This document shows positions 46,562 through 54,196 of a DNA stretch of 64,000 nt, piece after piece; position 1 is the stretch's first letter, and the number at the start of each line of letters is the position of its first letter. The DNA is from Ascidiaceihabitans sp. (GTDB lineage: Bacteria > Pseudomonadota > Alphaproteobacteria > Rhodobacterales > Rhodobacteraceae), in the NCBI GenBank assembly GCA_028248455.1, contig JAOKHV010000003.1, positions 47,751 to 111,750 on the forward strand, given 5' to 3'. A model generated the notes under the pieces. It made no database searches. It saw only the letters and a list, made by a program, of their open reading frames with translations, and had not been told where the DNA came from. The position numbers were made by a program, and so were the translations under genes.

Positions 46562-47739
46562 GCAACGGGCGCGTCATAGGCAGCGATGCGGTAGAGGAGG
46601 CCCGCCAAAAGGGTCGTTTGATCGTTGAGGTTATGCCTGGTGATATTGTCACCGCCTTGGCGCGCGAGTCGGCGCAACGAATTGGGCTGAAACTGGTCGA
46701 AGGACCAATCGAGATGGCAGCCCCTGTGCGCACTGATGGCAGTACTGCGATGCGTCGTGCCTTATATCGGCGTGCACCAAAATGGCAGGCACCCACGCGC
46801 GTCGTGCGCAAAGCGCGTCGTCTGGGTAAGCTGGCGTTGATCGGGGCAGGGGGCGTGGGTGGAAACATCGCACATCTGGCTTCCATGGCTGATATGGCCG
46901 AAGAAATTGTGCTGATAGACATAGCCCCCGGTGCGGCAGCAGCAACTGCTTTGGATTTGAACCACGCCTCGGGAATTACAGGTGCGGTGGGTCGCTGTAT
47001 TGGTGGTGAAAGCCTGAACATGGTTGCGGGCGCCGAGGTGGTTGTTGTGACGGCCGGTCGTGCGCGTAGTCCCGGCATGACGCGGGCTGATCTGATTGAC
47101 GTGAATGCGCGCGTGATACGGGCTGCGGGCGAGGCAATCCGTTCTGAGGCGCCGAACGCTGTCGTGATTGTGGTGACCAATCCGCTGGATGAAATGACTG
47201 TTGAGATGTTGAACGCGACAGGCTTCCCGCGTGAACGGGTATTGGGCATGGCGGGAACGTTGGACAGCAGCCGGTTCAGGCATGCGCTGGCTTTGGCGGC
47301 GGGTGTTTCGCCTGCGGATGTTGAAGCGATCACGCTGGGCAGTCATGGCGAAGAGATGGCACCTATCCCGTCCCGTACACGGATCAAAGGGCGGCCTTTG
47401 GAGATCTTCCTGAGCGCTGATCAGATTGCGGTCTGTGTGAATGATGCGATCTCGGGCGGTGGTCAGGTTGTGGCGCTCAAAAAGTCAGGCTCTGCCACGA
47501 TTGCGCCTGCGCACGCCAGCATTGAATTGATCAACCACATGCTTGGTGCACGAACGGGTCCTGTGCCTGTATCCGTCATGTTGCAGGGTGAATACGGTGT
47601 AGACGGTGTTGTGCTGGGTGTGCCTGCCCATCTGGGGCAAGGCGGCCTAATTAGGGTCGACGAGATGCGCATCACAGCTGATGAGCAAGCAGCGCTGCAC
47701 ACGGCAGCCGAAGCGATCCGCACACGGCTGGGGCTATAG
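46558..47739 (+). CDS. Malate dehydrogenase-like enzyme with EutQ-like N-terminal extension
   Basis: The 393-residue protein has an 85-residue N-terminal part followed by a full MDH/LDH-fold. The core has IGAGGVGGNIAHLA, VLIDIAPG (Asp selecting NAD), AGRARSPGMTR with Arg in the dicarboxylate-selecting position, NPLDEMT, and catalytic His in GSHGEEM. The extension (GSDAVEEARQKGR, DIVTALARESAQRIGLKLV) resembles the N-terminal segment of EutQ and related BMC proteins, so it may bind the shell or cargo. An NAD-dependent MDH could regenerate NAD+ for AldDH with oxaloacetate. This would be an unusual substitute for the alcohol dehydrogenase of other BMCs. Confidence 0.75.
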   Translation: MSNGRVIGSDAVEEARQKGRLIVEVMPGDIVTALARESAQRIGLKLVEGPIEMAAPVRTDGSTAMRRALYRRAPKWQAPTRVVRKARRLGKLALIGAGGVGGNIAHLASMADMAEEIVLIDIAPGAAAATALDLNHASGITGAVGRCIGGESLNMVAGAEVVVVTAGRARSPGMTRADLIDVNARVIRAAGEAIRSEAPNAVVIVVTNPLDEMTVEMLNATGFPRERVLGMAGTLDSSRFRHALALAAGVSPADVEAITLGSHGEEMAPIPSRTRIKGRPLEIFLSADQIAVCVNDAISGGGQVVALKKSGSATIAPAHASIELINHMLGARTGPVPVSVMLQGEYGVDGVVLGVPAHLGQGGLIRVDEMRITADEQAALHTAAEAIRTRLGL

Positions 47740-47742
47740 AGC

Positions 47743-48153
47743 GTGAGCGTAGAAATACATAATGCAGGCGGTCGGTTTGAGGAAATCGGCAGCTATGCGC
47801 GGGCCAAGCGGATCGGCCCGTTCGCTTATACGGCCGGTACGACGGCGTTGGAACCAACGGGCAAGATCCACGCGCCGTATGATTCCTATGCCCAGACTCA
47901 CTATATTCTGGCCCGTACAGCAGATTTTTTGGCCGAAGTGGGGGCACAGATGTGGCATGTGGCACGTGTGCGGGTCTACCTTACGGATATGTCCCACTCA
48001 GCGGGTTTCATAAAGGCGCATGGCGAGGTCTTCGCGGGCATCAGCCCTGTGCTTACGGCAGTCACAGCAGGTTTGACCCAACCGGGGCTGGTCGTCGAGA
48101 TCGATGTGGATGCGATCATTCATGACCCGAGCGGCAAGATTATCGACAGCTAA
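47743..48153 (+). CDS. RidA-family protein
   Basis: The 136-residue protein shows the RidA fold: YARAKRIGPFAYTAGTTAL, a catalytic-site-like arginine in HVARVRVYLTD, and the VVEIDVDAI ending. RidA proteins hydrolyse enamine/imine intermediates or clear them. The start is a GTG 4 nt after the MDH stop. Its presence supports an imine-producing oxidase in the pathway. Confidence 0.85.
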   Translation: MSVEIHNAGGRFEEIGSYARAKRIGPFAYTAGTTALEPTGKIHAPYDSYAQTHYILARTADFLAEVGAQMWHVARVRVYLTDMSHSAGFIKAHGEVFAGISPVLTAVTAGLTQPGLVVEIDVDAIIHDPSGKIIDS

Positions 48154-48218
48154 AGTGTTGTTGAAAGCTATCTGCCCCCCGATTTTAACGTATCTTCGAT
48201 ACAATATTAGATACACTG

Positions 48219-48267
48219 ACCTGTTGACAGGTGGTCCACCTATATCGTTGAATACTGTATACAGCGA
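48219..48267 (+). promoter_or_regulatory. Candidate promoter and GntR operator site D before the ABC importer
   Basis: A TTGACA (48224-48229) lies in a small ACCTG-TTGA-CAGGT hairpin; a poor -10 (TTGAAT at 48248-48253, 4 of 6) follows after 18 nt. ATACTGTATACAG at 48252-48264 overlaps it, as expected for repression. The operator half is firmer than the promoter half. Confidence 0.6.
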
Positions 48268-48308
48268 CCTCGGCAAACGGGGCGAACGACCAACAGCGGA
48301 GAGAAAAC

Positions 48309-49592
48309 ATGAAAAATCGAAGCACATTAATCCTTGGCCTCACGGCCTCCTTGCTCGCGTCCACAGCGCTGGCTGACGTAAAAGTTGGCTTTATCGGATC
48401 GCTTAGTTCCGACACCGGCCTGTCCACATTGCGCGGCGCAGAGATTGCCATTGAAGAGCTGAACGCAGCTGGTGGCATGAACGGAGAGAAGATCGTTTTG
48501 GTTTCCGCCGACACCGGCGAAGACGTGACCGAAGGGGTCAAAGCCTATGAATATCTGGCAGAGACCGAAGAAGTAGACTTTATTATCTCGGGTTCCATCG
48601 ATGACGTGTCCTTGGGTTGGCTGCCTCGGATGCAGGAATTCCAGATCCCCACATTAGATACGTGGACGAGTTACATCGGTATCATCGACATGGTGGTTGA
48701 AGACCCTGAAACGATGGCCCCCTATTTTATGAACATCGCGTCGGATGAAGCATTGGCAACTCTCTACATTAACTTTGGCGCAGACGTGCTGAAGAAGGAA
48801 ATGGGTTGGGACAGTGTTGTTATTCTGGCCGAAGACACAGCATTCGGAGAGGCGATTACTGGTTTGGTTACCGAAGCGCTTGGCCCGGTGGCTGGTATCG
48901 AAACCAAAGAGGTCATCACTTATGATGTGGGCACGGTCGATTTCGCGCCCCTTTTCTCCAAGGCGCAGGCTTCGGGGGCGGACTTCATCTATCAGGTTTC
49001 ATCGGTGAACTCGCAAGTCATCTCCTCACAGTACGTAAAGCTGCAAGTGCCGATGGCGATGACGGGCGTGAACGTATCAGCCCTTGGTCTTGAATATTGG
49101 GAAGATACGGGTGGCGCTGGTGGTGGTATTTCGACACTGTCTCCCGTGCCTTCCGTTGGATTTGAGCTGGATCCTGAGAGCCAGAAGTTTGTCGACACGT
49201 ATCAGGCCAAATACACAAGCCGCCCTGTTATGCCACACTTCAATGGTTTCAACGCCTATTGGGGTCTGAAGCAAGCGATGGCAGCAGCTGAAGCCGCAGG
49301 TGGATTTAGCGATGCGGCCAAATGGGCCAAAGAGATGGAAAAACAGGACATCACATTGGAAAAAGATGGCAAGCTCTGGTTGCGCTATGCCTTCTGGGGC
49401 AATGACGAAGTTGAAGAGGTCACTGGCCGCACCTACCCGCACAATGCGCGCTTTGACCTGACGGCCCCTTATGAGGATGCACAGCCTTCGATGGTTGTGA
49501 TCCAATGGAAAGAGGACGGTCAAGTTGGTGTGGTTTATCCACCTGAGTATGCCACAACGACCTTCGAAGTCCCAAGCTGGGTAAAGAAGTAA
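48309..49592 (+). CDS. Branched-chain-type ABC transporter substrate-binding protein (LivK-like)
   Basis: The 427-residue protein starts with a signal peptide (LILGLTASLLASTALA, cleavage likely before DVKVG) and has the type I periplasmic binding fold with VGFIGSLSSDTGLSTLRGAEIAIEEL-like text in its first domain. It captures a small amino compound or amide for the LivHMGF-type importer encoded after it. The nature of the ligand is unknown but likely the substrate of the BMC pathway. It lies under operator D. Confidence 0.9.
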   Translation: MKNRSTLILGLTASLLASTALADVKVGFIGSLSSDTGLSTLRGAEIAIEELNAAGGMNGEKIVLVSADTGEDVTEGVKAYEYLAETEEVDFIISGSIDDVSLGWLPRMQEFQIPTLDTWTSYIGIIDMVVEDPETMAPYFMNIASDEALATLYINFGADVLKKEMGWDSVVILAEDTAFGEAITGLVTEALGPVAGIETKEVITYDVGTVDFAPLFSKAQASGADFIYQVSSVNSQVISSQYVKLQVPMAMTGVNVSALGLEYWEDTGGAGGGISTLSPVPSVGFELDPESQKFVDTYQAKYTSRPVMPHFNGFNAYWGLKQAMAAAEAAGGFSDAAKWAKEMEKQDITLEKDGKLWLRYAFWGNDEVEEVTGRTYPHNARFDLTAPYEDAQPSMVVIQWKEDGQVGVVYPPEYATTTFEVPSWVKK

Positions 49593-49598
49593 TATCTT

Positions 49599-49629
49599 GC
49601 TCAAGGCGAGGACTATCCTCGCCTTGAGC
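49599..49629 (+). other. Strong 14-bp hairpin between binding protein and permease genes
   Basis: GCTCAAGGCGAGGA and TCCTCGCCTTGAGC form a perfect stem with a 3-nt loop. No T run follows. Such hairpins often protect the binding-protein mRNA so it accumulates over the permease message. Confidence 0.75.
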
Positions 49630-49663
49630 CCCTGACCTCCGACTTCATAACAGGCCACTCCCC

Positions 49664-50515
49664 ATGATGCAGATCATCGTTCAAGGGCTGCTGCTCAGCG
49701 GCCTTTATGCCCTCATTGCGATGGGCTTCATGCTGATCTTCTCGATCGGACGCACCCTCAACCTCGCTTATGGCGCCTATATTATGGTCGGCGGATATAT
49801 CTACTTTTGGCTATCCCAACAGTTGGGCATGCCCAAAATTGTAGGATTTGCCGGTGCTGTGATGGTGGGGGCGCTGATGGGGTTTCTCAAACACCGTTTG
49901 ATAGTTAAGCCCCTAAAAGGCGATGCTGTCGCGGTTGAAATTTCCACGCTGATCCTTGCGATTATAATGCAATCAGTCATGGTGCTGGTCTTTGGCGATG
50001 CCTCTAAAATCTTGTTACCAATTATTCCTGGTGTGGTCACAGTCGCAGGTGCGCAGGTCACTTTTAATATTCTCGCTGCGACCGTGATGAGCTGGATCAT
50101 CATTGCAGCGCTCTATGCCTTTGTGCGCGGCACCCATATAGGACGCGCCATGCAGGCGGTATCAATGGACGAAAAAGGCGCTGCGATTTCTGGTGTGGAC
50201 CCTGATAAGATCAACATGATCACATGGGCGATTTCGGGGGCGTTGGGGGCTGCAGGCGGTGTGTTTTTCGCCAGCTACACGCAGTTGTCCCCGCAGATGT
50301 GGGTGGCCCCTGTCATCATCTCGATTGCGATTGTGATTGTGGGTGGCATTGGTTCAATCATCGGCACGTTGATCGTCGCGCATATTATCGGCTTTTTGGA
50401 AGTCTCGATTGTCGCACTCTGGGCTCCTGAATTGCGTGGTGTGTTCACCATGTTGTTGATCATCGGAGTGCTCGTCATGCGTCCTCAGGGCTTATTCGGG
50501 CGGGAGGAACACTAG
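49664..50515 (+). CDS. Branched-chain-type ABC permease (LivH-like)
   Basis: The 283-residue membrane protein has about eight hydrophobic segments and LLLSGLYALIAMGFMLIFS and GRTLNLAYGAYIM, both LivH traits. It pairs with the LivM-like permease directly downstream (no gap) to form the inner-membrane channel. Confidence 0.92.
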   Translation: MMQIIVQGLLLSGLYALIAMGFMLIFSIGRTLNLAYGAYIMVGGYIYFWLSQQLGMPKIVGFAGAVMVGALMGFLKHRLIVKPLKGDAVAVEISTLILAIIMQSVMVLVFGDASKILLPIIPGVVTVAGAQVTFNILAATVMSWIIIAALYAFVRGTHIGRAMQAVSMDEKGAAISGVDPDKINMITWAISGALGAAGGVFFASYTQLSPQMWVAPVIISIAIVIVGGIGSIIGTLIVAHIIGFLEVSIVALWAPELRGVFTMLLIIGVLVMRPQGLFGREEH

Positions 50516-51469
50516 ATGCGTACATTAGACCTCCGCCCCCACCACCTCGTCCTTTGGGCCGCTTTTATTGCGCTGATGCTTTTGATGCCGCTGATGGTTG
50601 GTAACGGTACCCTGCGTACGATGATCTTTGCCTGCTATCTTGCGATGTTCGCGATCTCTTGGGACATCCTGTCAGGGCGTACGGGGTACTTGTCATTTGG
50701 CCACCCGTTTTTGATTGGCATAGGCGCTTACACCACAGGCATTTTGACCCGCCGCTACGGCATTCCAGTTGAGGCCTCGATCCCCATCGCAGTTCTTGTG
50801 ACAATGGCGGGGGGGTTAATTATTCTGCTGCCTGCCCTGCGTATCAAAGGCAGCTATTTTGCGTTGGTGACGCTTGCCGTGATGGAGCTGATGCTTCAAC
50901 TGGTCCCCGTCATTCGCCCGGATTTGACGGGTGGCACACGCGGCATTTCGCGTCTACCCGCCCTAACACGCGGCGCCGAGAACGGCTATTATCTCGCTGC
51001 TGGTTTGATGCTGGCTGTCGCGTTGTTTGCATGGCTCTTGATGCGCACGCGCCTTGGCACCGCACTCTGGGCCATCGGGATGAATGAAGAAAGCGTGCGG
51101 GGTTCTGGCCTGTCGACAACGCGCCTCAAAAGCTTTGCATTTTTGGTTTCGGCAGGCATTGCGGGGCTGGCAGGCGCGTTTTACGCACATTACCTTGGCT
51201 CGATCACACCGCGCTCGTTCTTTGATATCAACATCCTGTTCCAGATCATTGTGGCCGTTCTGATCGGTGGGGCAGGGACCATCATCGGCCCCATCATTGG
51301 TGCATTTTTTATGGTCTTCTTGCTGGAATGGCTGCGCCCCTACATGCCAGGCACAGAACGGTTCTTTGTTTATGGCTCGATTGCCTTGGTGCTTTATATG
51401 TACCAACCCAAAGGTATCATGGCGATCGTCGACACAATCGTTTCAAAGATGAAAGGGAGCCGCGCGTGA
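50516..51469 (+). CDS. Branched-chain-type ABC permease (LivM-like)
   Basis: The 317-residue membrane protein has LAMFAISWDILSGRTGYLSFGHPFLIGIGAY and a C-terminal FMVFLLEWLRPYMPGTERFF, characteristic of LivM. RBS GGGAGGAAC lies before its ATG. It forms the second channel subunit. Confidence 0.92.
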   Translation: MRTLDLRPHHLVLWAAFIALMLLMPLMVGNGTLRTMIFACYLAMFAISWDILSGRTGYLSFGHPFLIGIGAYTTGILTRRYGIPVEASIPIAVLVTMAGGLIILLPALRIKGSYFALVTLAVMELMLQLVPVIRPDLTGGTRGISRLPALTRGAENGYYLAAGLMLAVALFAWLLMRTRLGTALWAIGMNEESVRGSGLSTTRLKSFAFLVSAGIAGLAGAFYAHYLGSITPRSFFDINILFQIIVAVLIGGAGTIIGPIIGAFFMVFLLEWLRPYMPGTERFFVYGSIALVLYMYQPKGIMAIVDTIVSKMKGSRA

Positions 51470-52197
51470 CCCTTGCATTGGAAGTCCGAAATCTGGTGAA
51501 AAAGTTTGGCGGCCTGACAGCCACCAATGACCTCAGCTTTGATCTAGCAAAGGGAGAATCCCTTGGATTAATTGGACCAAACGGTGCCGGCAAGACGACT
51601 GTTTTCTCACAAATTATGGGTGAACTGCGCCAGACATCTGGGACGATCAAACTCTACGGCGAGGAAATCTCGAAGCTCACAACCGCCGAGCGTATAGCCA
51701 AAGGCGTCAGTCGCACCTACCAGGTGCCGCGTCCCTTTGCCGAACTCTCTGTGCGCGAAAACATACGCGTAGGTTTGATGCCTGACAGCCTACGCGCGAT
51801 GATCTTTGGCGCGCCTGATCGCAGCCGCGAGGCGGAGCTAGCGCAATCAATTGGCTTTGCGCCAAAGGATCTGGACAAGACAGCGTCTGAATTGGCGATG
51901 GGTGATCTGCGCAAGCTTGAGTTCGCTCGCACGCTTGCAACGGGCGCAAAATTGCTGCTGCTTGATGAGGTATTCGCAGGGCTTACTTCGGGTGAAATTG
52001 GCATGATCGCCGAGTTGATCCAAGATCTGCGGCAGCGTGGCTTTACCTTTCTGATGGTCAGCCACGACCTGCCTGCGATGGAACCGCTGGTCGATCGCGC
52101 CATCGCAATTGAGCGTGGTACGATGTTGGCCAATGGCAGCTTTGCCGATGTACTTGGCGATAAATCTGTGCGCGCCTCATATCTGGGAGAGAGCTGA
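51466..52197 (+). CDS. Branched-chain-type ABC ATPase (LivG-like)
   Basis: The 243-residue ATPase has Walker A GPNGAGKTT, the family-specific GVSRTYQVPRPF, a signature replaced by ASELAMGDLRKLEFAR (less canonical than LSGG, as in several LivG members), and Walker B LLLDEVFAGL. Start is a GTG overlapping the livM stop. The H-loop is in MVSHDLPAM. Confidence 0.9.
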   Translation: MTLALEVRNLVKKFGGLTATNDLSFDLAKGESLGLIGPNGAGKTTVFSQIMGELRQTSGTIKLYGEEISKLTTAERIAKGVSRTYQVPRPFAELSVRENIRVGLMPDSLRAMIFGAPDRSREAELAQSIGFAPKDLDKTASELAMGDLRKLEFARTLATGAKLLLLDEVFAGLTSGEIGMIAELIQDLRQRGFTFLMVSHDLPAMEPLVDRAIAIERGTMLANGSFADVLGDKSVRASYLGES

Positions 52198-52198
52198 T

Positions 52199-52903
52199 AT
52201 GGCGATGTTAGAGGTCAAGAATCTATGTGCCTTTTATGGCAAGGCCCAAGCCCTGAGTGATGTATCGATCAGCGTCGAACAAGGTGAAACGATTGCTATT
52301 GTCGGGGCGAACGGCGCTGGTAAGTCGACGCTACTGGATTCGGTGATGGGGCTTGTGAAAAACACAGGTTCGATCCATTTGGACGGGCAGGATATCACGG
52401 GCAAAAAGACGGGTCATATGGTGCGCGCCGGCATCGGTTATGCGCCTGAGCGCTTTAATCTTTTCCCGCATATGACTGTCCGCGATAACCTGATGGTAGG
52501 GGCCTATACCGCCCGGACAGATATTAAAAAAAACATGGCCGCCGTACACCGCCTATTCCCCCGTTTGGCCGAGCGCGAAAGCCAGGAGACCTCAACCCAA
52601 TCGGGGGGTGAACGGCAGATGGTGTCACTTGGGCGGGCGTTGATGAGTTCGCCGCGCGTGCTGCTTGTGGATGAGCCAACGATTGGGCTTGCTCCCAAAG
52701 TAGTAGGGGAGATCGCAGCAGTTCTGAAGCGTCTGAGCGCCGAGTTGGGTCTGACTGTGATCATCACCGAACAGAACGCCAATTTTGCCTTGTCGCTGGC
52801 AAGCCGTTTATATGTGTTGGAAGGTGGGCATGTTACGGCTACGGGTACCGCTGACGAATTGTCCAAGGATGATCAATTGGCCAAGAGCTACTTTGGCGCG
52901 TAA
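52199..52903 (+). CDS. Branched-chain-type ABC ATPase (LivF-like)
   Basis: The 234-residue ATPase has Walker A GANGAGKST, signature QSGGERQMVSLGRAL, Walker B LLVDEPTIGLAP, and the IITEQNANFAL switch typical of LivF. Start at 52199 follows GGGAGAGAGCTGAT. It ends the importer operon and probably the whole regulon. Confidence 0.92.
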   Translation: MAMLEVKNLCAFYGKAQALSDVSISVEQGETIAIVGANGAGKSTLLDSVMGLVKNTGSIHLDGQDITGKKTGHMVRAGIGYAPERFNLFPHMTVRDNLMVGAYTARTDIKKNMAAVHRLFPRLAERESQETSTQSGGERQMVSLGRALMSSPRVLLVDEPTIGLAPKVVGEIAAVLKRLSAELGLTVIITEQNANFALSLASRLYVLEGGHVTATGTADELSKDDQLAKSYFGA

Positions 52904-53021
52904 AGCCTTGAAGTCTCTCGGGGAACGGGCGTCCATCTAACGTTTGGCGGTGCCTGAGGTCATCGCTAGAAGGGATGGAGCTTTCATACAGGGCGTTCGG
53001 GTGTGATCTTGTTTTGAGAGT

Positions 53022-53363
53022 TTGCGTCTTTTGAAAGAAACCTTTTCACACTTTGAACAACCCCAAAAATTTGTGGCTTTCAATTTCGAGAACAGCTATC
53101 TGCTGCCGTACAGCCACAACATAGGATATCAATGCCTGTTCCATCCAATCATGGATTATGATGGAAGTTCTGAAGCTACGGGCCACCAAAATCTAACAGA
53201 TAAAGATGAACCATATTTAGCATACGAATCGTTAAGCGATTTTGGATATGTTTTTAGGTTACAGGTGAAGATCTTGCACAGCTTTTGGAGCGGGGCAGGG
53301 CGCATCGAAAACCAACATCCGTTACATCATCTAGTGGAAGCTCTGTACGAACATGCTGACTGA
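53022..53363 (+). CDS. Doubtful small hypothetical ORF
   Basis: A 113-codon frame starting with TTG has no family features I recognise, no good ribosome site and lies in a debris-filled gap. It could be a random frame. The 118 bp before it, 52904-53021, hold nothing I can name. Confidence 0.15.
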   Translation: MRLLKETFSHFEQPQKFVAFNFENSYLLPYSHNIGYQCLFHPIMDYDGSSEATGHQNLTDKDEPYLAYESLSDFGYVFRLQVKILHSFWSGAGRIENQHPLHHLVEALYEHAD

Positions 53364-53404
53364 GGACGTAAACCAACAATTGGCTGGGCATTAAAGGTGT
53401 ATTT

Positions 53405-53590
53405 GTTGGATATGGCGCGAAGCGCTGCGGCGTATGTGCGACGAGTTTGATACCCGAGCAAAACGCCAACTTTGCAATGACGCTGGAGTAGCGACCTTAT
53501 TTGTTAGAATCGGGTAAGATCAATGTGATCAGGATTGTTGATGAATTGCGTGGAAATCCAAAGCTGACCGAAGCGTATCCCAGTCACTAA
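53405..53590 (+). pseudogene. LivF C-terminal remnant
   Basis: In one frame the text is TSLIPEQNANFAMTLE, a TAG stop, then RPYLLESGKINV and DELRGNPKLTEAYPSH before a TAA at 53588-53590. Intact LivF proteins read EQNANFAL.LADR.YLLESG in this place. So this is a dead LivF tail different from the two livF-like genes in the window. Confidence 0.7.
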
Positions 53591-53976
53591 TCTTCTATTT
53601 TGATGGTCCAGCGCTGGACTCTAAAGCAATAGACGTTGCGCACCTCGCCCCAGCTTTGCTTGCGCTGAGCGATTTAGTCAAAGAGACAAACCGATATGCC
53701 AATGGTGACCGTGCTGGCGTAAGAGTTCTGGTTAGCGCGGATTTAGAACAAAAGTGTTTTGAATTGACTGTGGAATTAGCTTTAACTATTTGGGAGCAAG
53801 CAAAGCTTCTTATAGCGGATGATCGCGTACAAACGGCAAAAGAGATAGCCGAATGGATCGGAATCATTGGCGCTCCCACTTACGGATTGTTTCGTTTCAT
53901 CAAAGAGATCAGTGACCGCCTCAACAACACACCGCGAAAAGATGTTGGAGGAAATGCGATGAACGCCCTACCCTGA
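53591..53976 (+). pseudogene. Hypothetical-protein remnant without start codon
   Basis: Frame text LIFYFDGPALDSKAIDVAHLAPALLALSDL matches the N-terminus of a widespread uncharacterised family, but there is no start codon before it: the livF remnant ends where the start should be. An internal TTG at 53656 is not a plausible start. The C-terminus departs early (DRLNNTPRKDVGG) suggesting a frameshift or truncation. Confidence 0.5.
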
Positions 53977-54145
53977 GGCTAACAGGAGTAGCGGTTCAGG
54001 TATCGCGCACACAGCCGCCAAAAGTTTGTATTCACTAAACGGATCGCGGTTCTTAACACTGCTCTAACGAGTATTAGCGGCGCTCGTCAAAGTATGGTTA
54101 TAAGCTATGGATGAGTGGCAAAGGTAATTGTTTCGAAAATAAAAA

Positions 54146-54169
54146 CGGGCGCATCTTTTGATGCGCCCG
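54146..54169 (-). terminator. Rho-independent terminator for acnB
   Basis: CGGGCGCATC and GATGCGCCCG pair over a TTTT loop; read on the minus strand the stem is followed by TTTTTATTTT. It also has a T run on the plus strand, so it is bidirectional. Confidence 0.9.
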
Positions 54170-54196
54170 AAATTTTTTTATCAAACGGTGAGTTGT

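Noticed and set aside
46476..47333. Long minus-strand frame (285 codons) opposite the MDH-like gene
   Set aside because: It is an antisense shadow with Ser/Arg/Ala-biased text and no domain; the plus-strand gene has full MDH motifs.
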